A stretch of DNA of 64,000 nt, taken from NCBI GenBank assembly GCA_023391635.1, contig JAEWAQ010000024.1:15678-79677 (forward strand), in the 5' to 3' direction. Position numbers and translations under genes: made by a program. The stretch's first letter is position 1. Each line of letters opens with the position of its first letter. This DNA is from Bacillota bacterium. Its GTDB lineage: Bacteria; Bacillota; Bacilli; Paenibacillales; Paenibacillaceae. Of this stretch, positions 41,568 through 50,412 are shown one piece after another. The notes under the pieces were generated by a model. That model had not been told where the DNA came from. It did not search any database and was given only the letters and a program-made list of their open reading frames with translations.

Positions 41568-44500
41568 TTACTGAATGTACTTTTTCTTCTTGCTTCCGAA
41601 CAACAGGAGCCCGATCATCGTCAAGGACAGAAGCGCCAAACCCATATAGAAAATCGGTGGCATGCTGCTATCTCCCGTCTTCGGAACCTTGTCTTTCTTG
41701 ATGTTGCCATTGCCGGATCCGCTGCCGTGATCCGTTCCGTCGTTGTCCTCGCGACCTGGTTGGGTAACGCCGGGATTGTCCGGTCCGGGATGGCCAGGCT
41801 CCGGAGAGCCGGGTTCCGGGGTGCCGGGTTCCGGGGTGCCAGGTTCCGGGGTTCCCGGTTCCGGGATGCCAGGTTCCGGGATGCCAGGTTCCGGGGTTCC
41901 GGGTTCCGTAGTGTCAGGCTTCGGATTGCCAGGTTCCGGATCAACCGGTCCGGGATCGCCGTCAGGATCATCGTCGATGATCGGCGCCATCGGTACATCA
42001 TGTTTCACGATGTCGAATTCGACCGATATTCTCGGGCTTGTATACGTCTCATATCCACTCTTACTTACGACCAGATAGTAATCGGCCACAGGGAACACCA
42101 TGAACGCATAGAATCCGTTAACATCGCTAGGCTGCCAAGGGATACTCTTATTATCGTGCGGCGGGAAGTTCGGAACCGGAGGCAGGTCCACCTGCGTACC
42201 CGGTACGTATCCTTTATCAATGTTCCTTTGGGTATTCGCAAAGTACAATCTTACTTCCGCGTTCGCGATTTTCTTGCCGGTGACCGCATCTCCAGTAGTC
42301 TTATCATACACCGTACCGTACGGGTCCACCAACTCTACAGAAATATTGAGTTCGCCGTCGGCCTTCACGTTCAGCTTCGCTGTTGTGAGGGTAAGTTCCT
42401 TACCCGGCTCAGCTTCATAGCGCACTTCCATCGTATAAGTTTGCTCAGTTAGTCCTTCTGCAGCGAAGGTGCCGCCATCTTCCATGTCGAACGCTTTAGG
42501 CGCGCCGCTCAGATCCTTCACATATTCGCCGCTCGCATCTTTCAGATAGATGCGCATCTTGCTAGTCAAGGTCGTGCTGAACTGCGCGGTTTGCCCGTCT
42601 GGTTGCTGGAAGAGCACGATGCCCACCGCCGTAATTTCCGCAGGAATCAGGTTGCCCTCCGTTGTAGGATCGGTACCCTCGATGACTGCCTTTTGCGTGA
42701 AAGGAATCGGTTTCGACGTGCCTCCGATTTCAATCAACCTGGTGTAGGTAATCGTATACTCTTCGTCCCGCTTAACCGGATGGTAGTAATATCCGTCTGT
42801 ATCGGTAGTGATTGTTTGTTCCTCGCCGGTCCCAACATTTTTAATGACAATGACCGCATTCGGAATGACTTTGCCGGTATTATTGTCCCTCAGAACGCCC
42901 GTCAGCGCAGCCGGCATGGCCGTTACCGTGTCCTTCGCCTCATTGTACGGCACACCTGACGGGCTGGTGGCCGTGGTCGTCGCAACAATCTCGTAATCCT
43001 TGGGCGTTGTATCGCTCAACTTCAGCGGCGTAAAGAGAATTTTGGCCTTGCCGTCTTCGTCGGTGATGGCCCGACCGATCTCCGTACCATCCGCCAGCTT
43101 GAACACAATCTCCTTACCTTCCACCGGCTGGCCGTCCGTCCCGGTGAGAGTTGCTGTCAGCTCTGATGGCGTTTTGCCATCTCCAGGCACCTTCTTGGGA
43201 GCAGCCTCCAGGGCAAGCGTCCCGGGAAGGTACCTGGCGTTCACATAACGGGCCTCGGCGATTTCCATCTCCACGATGATGCCTGTAAACGTCCTGTTCG
43301 CAGGTTCGGTGGAGTAGCCGTACGTCGTATAATCCGATTCGACAACTGTGTATGCCGTATCCTTGTAGATGCCCTCAATGGTCACCGTCTGTCCATGCTT
43401 GAGTTCGAGCTTGCCGCTCGATTGGATCGTTCCTGAAGCGCCATCCGATTTCGTGTAGGAATAGGTTTTACCCGCGCCCGGTCCGGTGAAAGTAACCGTG
43501 TACTCAAAGACCTTGTCAAGGTCTCCGCCGTTGCCAGTCACCGTATTGCCGATCCGCAGCCCGCCGGGCAAGTCTCTGTGATTGACAAACTTGGCCTCGG
43601 ATGTTACCGCCCTTGCGATGCTTCCGGTATGTTGCAGGGTCCCCGGGTTGGTCGTATATTCGTCATCCGAATAATCCGTCTGAATGATTGTGTAACCCAG
43701 ACCTACAGGCAGATTATTCACCGTGATCGTCTGTCCGTGCTTGAGCGTGATCTTATCGCCTGACTCTATGATGTCGCTTGTACCGTCCGACTTGACATAG
43801 ACATACGTTTCGCTTGCGCCTGTTCCGGTGAATGTGACCGTGTACGCAAATTCCTTGCCCGGTTCGCCGCCGTTGCCGGTCACCGTATTTCCGATCAGCA
43901 GACCACCGTACGCCGTATTGACAAACTCCGCCTTCTTCTCGCTGCCGGTCTCAATGCTTCCGAAGCGGATCAAGCTCGTCGGGTCGGTCGTATAGCCATC
44001 CTCCGTGTAATCCTTCTGTGTGACGGAATAACCAGCACCTGTAAGGATGTCCGTAAAGACGGCGGTTTCGCCGTGCTTGAGCGTGAGTTTCTCGCCAGAC
44101 TTGATCGTTCTTGGTTCTGTACCGCCTTCCTGCTTGGTGTAGGTGTACGAATACTCTTTATCTCCGCCTTCACCACTACCCTCGAATTCGACCGTGTATT
44201 CAAATCCCTTGTCCAATTCGCCGCCGGTCACCGTGTTGCTGATCAGCAGGCCGCCGACGTTTCTGGTGCTGACAAAAGGCGCTTCCGCTGTATCGGTACT
44301 CGGCACAATGCCGCTAGGAATGTTGCCTGTTTGCGTCAAGTCGCCAGAATTGGTGCTATAGCCATCTTTGTTGTAATCGACCTGCGTGACGGTATATTCA
44401 GTGCCCTTCGAAATGAGTTTAAACAGTGCGGTTTCATTGTGCTTGAGCGTGATCGTTTCACCAGACTTGATCGTTCTTGTTTCTGTGCCGCCTCCCTGCT

Positions 44501-47500
44501 TGGTGTAGATGTACGAATACTCTTTATCTCCGCCTTCATCAACTCCAGAGAAGGTGACGTTGTAGTTAAATTCCTTGTTCGTATTCTTGCCATTGCCTTC
44601 CAAACTGTTTTTGACGAGCAGATTGCCGGCATCGGGCGTACACACAACGAACGGTGTCGTAGAAGTTGCCTTGATGCCATCTACCCAAATCGGTTTCCCC
44701 GGAGTACTGCCTACATACACTTGGAAAATCTTCGTAGTAGGCAGCCATGTCGTTGTGTCAATGATGGTTTCCTTCAGCTCGTAAAAGCCCGGATCCGAGA
44801 ATAACAGATTGAGCGTGCCACCAGTACCAGTCGTGCCTTTCGCGACTTCCACTCCGGCTTTGTTAAATAACGTAAACTGTACGCCAGCTAGCGGAGTCGC
44901 GCAGTCAGGAGCTACCTTCTTCAATGCCAGCGACGCATTGGCTCCTGAAGCTCCTGCTACGTCCGAACTGTCAAGCGTGATTTCGCTTTTGGCGCTGACG
45001 GATTCCAGCTTGTCATCGCCCACCAGCTTGATCTCGTTGCCCATCTTTTGACCGGCTGTCGCTTTTGTGCGGTCAACCTCGGTCTGGTACACAAATTGAT
45101 AGAAAATGTTCGGCTTGGTCAGATTGAAATTCAGAACGGTCGTGCCGTCCGCACCTGGTTCTCCAAGTGTCACCTGAACTTCACTATCCGGGTCCTCCAG
45201 ATTCAGGGCGTCGCCGACTCGCTCCAGGGTGCCGCCAGGAGTCAGTTTGGCACGATAGATCGCCATACTGGGTGCGGTCAGTACGAGGTCGCCGTTTCCA
45301 TCCTTGCGCAGGTTCATACCCGCTCCCAAGGTGTCCTGCAATAACACGCCCTTATCCATGTTATATGGCGGATAATAGTTCACGGTCCATTCCAGCACAC
45401 CAGCGAACGGCTTCGTTACCGACTTGCCCAACGCCCGAACGGGCACGATGACCTTGCGCTGTTCGGTGAGGACCTTTTCCGCCCCGCCCCATGTCATGTG
45501 CAGGTCGGCTTTGTTATACAGCACCTGCTTGACTGTGCCGTTTGTGGTGTATTCATCCAAATATTTCTCTAGAGCCGCATTGGAAGGCCTTGCCTTCACC
45601 AGAATGACATAAGGACTTTCCAGCTTGGAGAAAGTGAAGGTGCCTACGTTGCCGATATGGGAGAAGCTGACCACATGAGCAGGGTCGTTCGGCTCGATGA
45701 TTGCCTTTGCGTCGTTTCGAACCCCATAGCCGGTGCCGCTGCCATTATCCGAATAGCCTTTCCAAAGCTCAAAATCCTTCTCCTCGGAAAACGGAACGAA
45801 CTCCCAGTCCTCCGGCAGGGTGTCCAACAGCTTCACATTGGTGATGACCCGGCTTCCCCCGTCTTTCGCCATCTCGACCGTGTTGTACCCCGGCATATTT
45901 ACCCCTAAGCGGAAGGTGACTGTCTTGGTCGTCTGGTCATAGGCAGAAATAGTCCATGCCTCGTTGTTATCGTTCGTGATGTAGCTACCGACGTTATTCG
46001 GGGTAACGTTCTCAGGCGTACCATCTACCTTCAATGGCTTCGACGCAAAGAGCATATCCTTGTTCAGCATGCGCAAGTGAAGGTTGATACTGTTTTGCGC
46101 TAGTTTTACGGTTTCGCCGTCAAAGAGCAAAGCCCGATTCCAGCGTGTTTTTTCTACGTTAATATCCTGCCTGAAGAGGACGTCCGTGTTGGTCTCAAGT
46201 GCACGGAAGCTGAAGGATGCAGGTTGATCGGTCGTATATCCGGTGACCTTGATCAAATCCGCCACAACTTCACCGTTCACTGTCAAAGGAATAGCTTTCA
46301 AGGTCAAGCCGTTCGTGCTCTTGAGAGTATCCTTGTGATACATCTTCCAAAGCTGCGCATCATTTATATTTGCTTTGATTTTCGCAATGGTTGCCTGATC
46401 TACCTCGCCTGTTGCATCCACAGCGTTGTCCAAGACACTCAGGTTGCCGCCATGCACCAGCACATCATAAACTGCCGCACCGGGTATCGCATACTGCGGA
46501 GTTAAGGCGACAGTCCAGGTGATGCCGCCCAGGTTATAGTCGTCCTGCGTAATCGTGCCGCCTTTCGTAAAGGTGTGCGCCCCAACGGTAACGATTGCTT
46601 CATCCGTAACCGCGCCGGGCCTAATACCGGTAATGACATCGTTGTCCTGAATGCCGTCCTGTGTCTCCAGGTTCCAATTGGCGCGAGGATCGATTCTGTA
46701 TTCGGGACCGCCGCCCGTTATTTTCGTCTTGATCACGAGTTGAACTTTACCGTCGATATCCCCGAAGGAATAGACGCTGTTCGCATCAGCCGTAATCGAC
46801 TCTGGATCAGACTCGACACCGTTCACCCATGTCCGCCATGTGGCCGAGGTAACTTCCAGCCCTGCAGGCAGTACATTGGTGATCGTAAAGTCTTTTAACC
46901 CTTGTTTGTTGTATTGGTTCACAACGATTGTCCATGTAATCGTTTCATTCGGATGATCATACGAGGCAGATGCCTGAATCCAGTCGGGTGCGAAGGAAAT
47001 CTCTTGAGCGGCACTAGCCAAACCGGTGCCATCCATCTCTTGTAAGGCCACTTTACCTAGCATAACCCGGTAACTGCGACCAAGATTGCCCGGCGGGCTC
47101 CTATGCTCGTAATAATAACCTTCCTTTGGAATCCATGTCTTATATTCAACTTGCGGATCTTCACCGGTTGCTGCCGGGAAGACATAGCTCAGAGCACCAT
47201 TGGCGTCAATAGCTAGATCGGCTGGATCTACCAGTTCGCCGTTGACTTTGAAAGAGCCCGGCACATAGACACCTTTCACATTACCCGTATAAGTTGCAGG
47301 GTCCGTAAAGAACATCTTCCCGTCTAGCGGCAGCTTGATTGTGGCATCAAACTGGTCAAAAGCAGATACGGTTGACTGCCATGTAATCGCGCCATCAACG
47401 AATTGCGCAGGTTGAATACCTCGATAACTATACTGATCCCACTTTATTTGTCCGGGCGAGCTTAGCGTGATGCTGTACGCCGGTGTGATGTCCGGGTTTT

Positions 47501-48200
47501 TAAGCTGATACTTACTGCCGAAAATGGAGATCTCCTTGGATTGGCCGTAAACTAAGCCTGCCAAGTCCGAATCAGCAGTGGTTTCAAAGCTGAACGTCAC
47601 CGCTGTTCCTACACCACCAAAAAAGTAATCATCGCCATCAAATACAATCTTGATACTGTCGAGAGTGAAAAAGACGGTGCCCAGCTTCTTCGGACCATCA
47701 GATTCCGTCTGTGCCGTCAACGTATTGTTAGCTTTTGGCAACACCACTTCCTTGAAGTGCTCCGCCCTTGTCAGCTCGATCCAGTCGCCCTTCTGAATAT
47801 ACAGGCTGCGATCTGGAGCATTCGGATCAGGGGCATCGCCATTTACCGGAAGCTTGAGATCTTCCGACTTGAGTGTAAATTGCTGCCTGCCCTGGATGGT
47901 TCCTTCAGGTGAAATAACGGCATTTCCCTGCTTCACCTCCAGCGGAAAGGGTGAATTAGCCCCCAAGAACACCGCTGTTTTATCCGCTGCTGGGTCTGCC
48001 GCCAAAGCCATCGGGGCGGCGACCTCCGGCCCAGCGTACACTGCGTCGGTTACCGACGGTTCTGTCGCGGTCTGCGAGTCGGCCTCGCTGACTGCGCTCT
48101 CCGCATATGTAGCAGCAATAAACGTCACTGTCTGTAAGGCAAGCAAAACCGCTAGGCAGAAAGATAGCACGGTTTTGCTCATGCTGCGTTTACGTTTCAT
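41568..48200 (-). CDS. Large multidomain surface adhesin with C-terminal sorting signal
   Basis: 2,210 residues. Signal peptide (1-33, ending ATYA). An N-terminal region of adhesin-like Ig folds (about 100-1130) is followed by a SpaA/Cna-B-like domain, four tandem repeats of about 110-125 residues each opening with (G/N)LL(I/V)xN(T/S) and containing T(L)KHxxT, a Big_1-like Ig domain, carboxypeptidase-regulatory-like and prealbumin-like domains, a Pro-rich EPGTPEPG stalk, VPKTG at 2172-2176, a hydrophobic helix and KKKKYIQ. It should be anchored covalently by the adjacent sortase. Base composition looks more AT-rich than its neighbours, suggesting acquisition. GGAGGAG precedes the ATG. The ligand is unknown. 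Confidence 0.92.
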   Translation of the reverse strand: MKRKRSMSKTVLSFCLAVLLALQTVTFIAATYAESAVSEADSQTATEPSVTDAVYAGPEVAAPMALAADPAADKTAVFLGANSPFPLEVKQGNAVISPEGTIQGRQQFTLKSEDLKLPVNGDAPDPNAPDRSLYIQKGDWIELTRAEHFKEVVLPKANNTLTAQTESDGPKKLGTVFFTLDSIKIVFDGDDYFFGGVGTAVTFSFETTADSDLAGLVYGQSKEISIFGSKYQLKNPDITPAYSITLSSPGQIKWDQYSYRGIQPAQFVDGAITWQSTVSAFDQFDATIKLPLDGKMFFTDPATYTGNVKGVYVPGSFKVNGELVDPADLAIDANGALSYVFPAATGEDPQVEYKTWIPKEGYYYEHRSPPGNLGRSYRVMLGKVALQEMDGTGLASAAQEISFAPDWIQASASYDHPNETITWTIVVNQYNKQGLKDFTITNVLPAGLEVTSATWRTWVNGVESDPESITADANSVYSFGDIDGKVQLVIKTKITGGGPEYRIDPRANWNLETQDGIQDNDVITGIRPGAVTDEAIVTVGAHTFTKGGTITQDDYNLGGITWTVALTPQYAIPGAAVYDVLVHGGNLSVLDNAVDATGEVDQATIAKIKANINDAQLWKMYHKDTLKSTNGLTLKAIPLTVNGEVVADLIKVTGYTTDQPASFSFRALETNTDVLFRQDINVEKTRWNRALLFDGETVKLAQNSINLHLRMLNKDMLFASKPLKVDGTPENVTPNNVGSYITNDNNEAWTISAYDQTTKTVTFRLGVNMPGYNTVEMAKDGGSRVITNVKLLDTLPEDWEFVPFSEEKDFELWKGYSDNGSGTGYGVRNDAKAIIEPNDPAHVVSFSHIGNVGTFTFSKLESPYVILVKARPSNAALEKYLDEYTTNGTVKQVLYNKADLHMTWGGAEKVLTEQRKVIVPVRALGKSVTKPFAGVLEWTVNYYPPYNMDKGVLLQDTLGAGMNLRKDGNGDLVLTAPSMAIYRAKLTPGGTLERVGDALNLEDPDSEVQVTLGEPGADGTTVLNFNLTKPNIFYQFVYQTEVDRTKATAGQKMGNEIKLVGDDKLESVSAKSEITLDSSDVAGASGANASLALKKVAPDCATPLAGVQFTLFNKAGVEVAKGTTGTGGTLNLLFSDPGFYELKETIIDTTTWLPTTKIFQVYVGSTPGKPIWVDGIKATSTTPFVVCTPDAGNLLVKNSLEGNGKNTNKEFNYNVTFSGVDEGGDKEYSYIYTKQGGGTETRTIKSGETITLKHNETALFKLISKGTEYTVTQVDYNKDGYSTNSGDLTQTGNIPSGIVPSTDTAEAPFVSTRNVGGLLISNTVTGGELDKGFEYTVEFEGSGEGGDKEYSYTYTKQEGGTEPRTIKSGEKLTLKHGETAVFTDILTGAGYSVTQKDYTEDGYTTDPTSLIRFGSIETGSEKKAEFVNTAYGGLLIGNTVTGNGGEPGKEFAYTVTFTGTGASETYVYVKSDGTSDIIESGDKITLKHGQTITVNNLPVGLGYTIIQTDYSDDEYTTNPGTLQHTGSIARAVTSEAKFVNHRDLPGGLRIGNTVTGNGGDLDKVFEYTVTFTGPGAGKTYSYTKSDGASGTIQSSGKLELKHGQTVTIEGIYKDTAYTVVESDYTTYGYSTEPANRTFTGIIVEMEIAEARYVNARYLPGTLALEAAPKKVPGDGKTPSELTATLTGTDGQPVEGKEIVFKLADGTEIGRAITDEDGKAKILFTPLKLSDTTPKDYEIVATTTATSPSGVPYNEAKDTVTAMPAALTGVLRDNNTGKVIPNAVIVIKNVGTGEEQTITTDTDGYYYHPVKRDEEYTITYTRLIEIGGTSKPIPFTQKAVIEGTDPTTEGNLIPAEITAVGIVLFQQPDGQTAQFSTTLTSKMRIYLKDASGEYVKDLSGAPKAFDMEDGGTFAAEGLTEQTYTMEVRYEAEPGKELTLTTAKLNVKADGELNISVELVDPYGTVYDKTTGDAVTGKKIANAEVRLYFANTQRNIDKGYVPGTQVDLPPVPNFPPHDNKSIPWQPSDVNGFYAFMVFPVADYYLVVSKSGYETYTSPRISVEFDIVKHDVPMAPIIDDDPDGDPGPVDPEPGNPKPDTTEPGTPEPGIPEPGIPEPGTPEPGTPEPGTPEPGSPEPGHPGPDNPGVTQPGREDNDGTDHGSGSGNGNIKKDKVPKTGDSSMPPIFYMGLALLSLTMIGLLLFGSKKKKYIQ

Positions 48201-48261
48201 TCCTCAATTCTCCTCCGTTCAATCCGCAATTCGACATTTTTTGACAATTCCAAGCGATTAG

Positions 48262-48303
48262 AAAAAAAACCATCCTGAAAAACTACAGCATTCTTCAAAA
48301 TGG
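48262..48303 (-). terminator. Terminator-like hairpin upstream of the adhesin gene
   Basis: CCATTTTGAA and TTCAGGATGG (plus 48294-48303 and 48270-48279) form a 10-bp stem with two G-T pairs, followed on the minus strand by eight T. It lies 60 nt before the adhesin start, so it may be an attenuator or stop antisense read-through from yqeM. Confidence 0.55.
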
Positions 48304-48542
48304 TACATCTAATTTTTTAATCCTAGCAGAACAATACTGAACAGAAACTAAACAACTTCTCAAGAAGAATGGGATGAAGGCGGTATCCCGACAATTTCAT
48401 AGCAAATAGCTTCCTTTCGGTCTCCTGCATGTTCTATCATGATAGCTGAAGATCCCGTTTGAAATGTTAGTTCGAATCCAGAGGGACCTGCACCGTTCAT
48501 GGACTCTATTCGCGTATTCACAATGATGGGAGGTAAGTTTCG

Positions 48543-48995
48543 TTGCTCAAAATGAGGCTGCGAGGGGTACTCGCGATCGTATGCATGTGCGGCTGGCTGG
48601 TCGGCTGTTCCGGTGGGGAGATGAAGGAGACGGAGGGGCGCGGCGACATGTTTCTCGTCCATTTCGATCGGACGGACTTGCAGAGGATGGAGAATTTCAT
48701 TGCGAGGTTTCATGACCGCAAAGGCGATTATTTGATGGCAATTCCGACCACGATCGAAGGGGGAACCGTAATCTATGACCTGCGATCGGACGGAAGAAAG
48801 ATTGACGTCATGATCGATAATACGAGGGATGGATATGCTTCCGATCACAGTCAGAAGAAGCTGGTTTGTGGAGATATTGAATTAGAAAAAGTTTCTAGGA
48901 GCAGCGAGATCTACACGAACGTGCTGGTATCGGACTGCGATCCGTCCGAAGACAGTGATAGCATCCGCCTGTTCAGCTTTGGAAGGGACCAATAG
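48543..48995 (+). CDS. Small lipoprotein of unknown function
   Basis: 150 residues with a lipoprotein signal (RLRGVLAIVCMCGWLVGCSG, lipidated Cys 22). The mature part of about 128 residues has two further cysteines (CGDIELE and SDCDPS). Start codon TTG at 48543 was chosen because GGGAGGT lies 8 nt upstream; the ATG at 48552 would be 17 nt away. No family recognised with certainty; small DUF4362-like lipoproteins are similar in layout. It stands alone between yqeM and the adhesin gene. Confidence 0.75.
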   Translation: MLKMRLRGVLAIVCMCGWLVGCSGGEMKETEGRGDMFLVHFDRTDLQRMENFIARFHDRKGDYLMAIPTTIEGGTVIYDLRSDGRKIDVMIDNTRDGYASDHSQKKLVCGDIELEKVSRSSEIYTNVLVSDCDPSEDSDSIRLFSFGRDQ

Positions 48996-49097
48996 CTGCG
49001 TTGCGTCTCATGTGCGCGCTCGAATGCAGGTTCGATTAGCGGTGGGCACGATCAAGTCCGGCAATCGAAAACAAGTTCGGGCGGCGGGAAGGGTTGA

Positions 49098-49865
49098 TTA
49101 TTTCGGTTTCCTCGCCACGTAGAACAGCCGCTCCGACGTGTCGCTTGGCGGCGTCCATTCGAAGTCGGCACAGCGGTGCAGCAGGTCGAATCCGGCTGCT
49201 ACGAGTTGCTTCGCCAGCCATTCCGGATCGTAAGCGCGCTGGATGTGCATCTCCTCGAACCGGCGATACATTCCTTGCGAGGCTTCGTCGCGGACGAAGA
49301 AGGTGATGTCGTGACGGATGGAGCGCGCCGGTGCGTCGTATTCCGAAGCCCACAGATAAGCGACTTCTTTCTCGTCGTAAATGAACGGTTGATCCTCTGC
49401 GTATCGTTCAAGCGTTCGGGGAGCGTGGACATCGAACAGGAACAGCCCGCCGGGCGCGAGGCCGGCATACGTTTGCCTGAACGTTCTTGCGATGTCCGCG
49501 TCTTGGGAGAGGTAATTCAGGCAGTCGCAGAAGCTTATGACCGCATCCACGGGATCCAGCAAATCCCAATCGCGCATGTCCTGCTGCAGCCACCGGATGG
49601 AGCCGCCCTTGCCGCGCATGGGAGGCTCGCTCCATTTGCTGCGCGCGATGGCCAGCATATCCGCGGACAAGTCGATGCCGAACACCTCAAACCCGGATTT
49701 GGCCAGCGGGATGCTGATGTTCCCGGTGCCGCAGCCGAGGTCGACGATCGAGCGGGGCATGCCGAATTTCCCGAAGCATTGCCGGGCAAAGTTCATCCAC
49801 TCCGCATAGGGCATCTCTTCCATCAGCCTGTCATAGACTGTTGCAAATTCGCGATAGGATCGCAA
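49098..49865 (-). CDS. yqeM: Class I SAM-dependent methyltransferase, YqeM
   Basis: 255 residues. Begins LRSYREFATVYDRLMEEMPY as YqeM proteins do; SAM-binding motif I is IVDLGCGTGNISIPLAK, and the post-motif acidic residue is in FGIDLSADML. Start codon TTG at 49865 follows GGAGAG; the longer frame to 50027 is repeat array C read through and is rejected. In Bacillus yqeM follows rsfS and precedes comER; here an S1-domain gene lies upstream and about 17 kb of other genes separate it from comER. The methylation substrate is unknown. Confidence 0.88.
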   Translation of the reverse strand: MRSYREFATVYDRLMEEMPYAEWMNFARQCFGKFGMPRSIVDLGCGTGNISIPLAKSGFEVFGIDLSADMLAIARSKWSEPPMRGKGGSIRWLQQDMRDWDLLDPVDAVISFCDCLNYLSQDADIARTFRQTYAGLAPGGLFLFDVHAPRTLERYAEDQPFIYDEKEVAYLWASEYDAPARSIRHDITFFVRDEASQGMYRRFEEMHIQRAYDPEWLAKQLVAAGFDLLHRCADFEWTPPSDTSERLFYVARKPK

Positions 49866-49934
49866 GGCGCGCTCTCCCTCTCTCTGTAGATCTATGGTGA
49901 TGCGTGTAGCTCCGTACGGTGACTGACAAAGCGA

Positions 49935-50080
49935 GTTGTGGCGATTTTCGATGCATCTCCGCCCAACCAACGCCATCCGGACAGAGCTAAGGCGATTTTC
50001 GACACATCTCCACCCAACCGCCGCCATCCGGACAGAGTTAAGGTGATTTTCGACGCATCTCCGCCAACTGCAGTCCGCCG
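49935..50080. repeat. Three-copy 51-bp tandem repeat (array C)
   Basis: GG(C/T)GATTTTCGA(T/C) begins at 49940, 49991 and 50042, both intervals 51 bp. Each unit continues with CATCTCC(G/A)CCCAACC and GCCATCCGGACAGAG. No strong hairpin is evident in this family. It abuts array B, and both lie between the yqeM start and the end of the S1-domain gene. Confidence 0.85.
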
Positions 50081-50084
50081 GAGC

Positions 50085-50405
50085 GGGAGTTACCCGGGTT
50101 CGTCGGGTTATTCTGCGATTACGGCCCGCCGGAACGAGAGTTACCCGGTTTCGTCGGGTTATTCTGTGATTTCAGCCTACCGAAGCGGGAGTTACCCGGT
50201 TTCGTTGGGTTATTCTGCGATTTCGGCCTGCCAGAGCGAGAGTTACCCGGTTTCGTCGGGGTATTCCGCGATTACAGCCTGCCAGAGCGGGAGTTAACCA
50301 GTTTCGTCGAGGTATTCTGCGATTCCGGCCCGCCGGAACGGGAGTTACCCGATTTTGTCGGGTTACTCTGCGATTTCGGCCTGCCGGAGCGGGAGTTACC
50401 CGGGT
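50085..50405. repeat. Seven-copy 51-bp tandem hairpin array (array B)
   Basis: GTTACCCGGTTTCGTCGGGT (variants) starts at 50089, 50140, 50191, 50242, 50293, 50344 and 50395: six intervals of exactly 51 bp. ACCCG and CGGGT pair around GTTTCGT; linkers read TATTCTGCGATTTCGGCCTGCC. Copy 5 has a degenerate stem (TTAACCAG). The sequence is unrelated to array A, but period and one-hairpin-per-unit design are the same. Confidence 0.93.
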
Positions 50406-50412
50406 TCGCCTG

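Noticed and set aside
49866..50027. N-terminal extension of yqeM
   Set aside because: This part is the 51-bp array C read through; a TTG start with ribosome-binding site at 49865 fits the family start.
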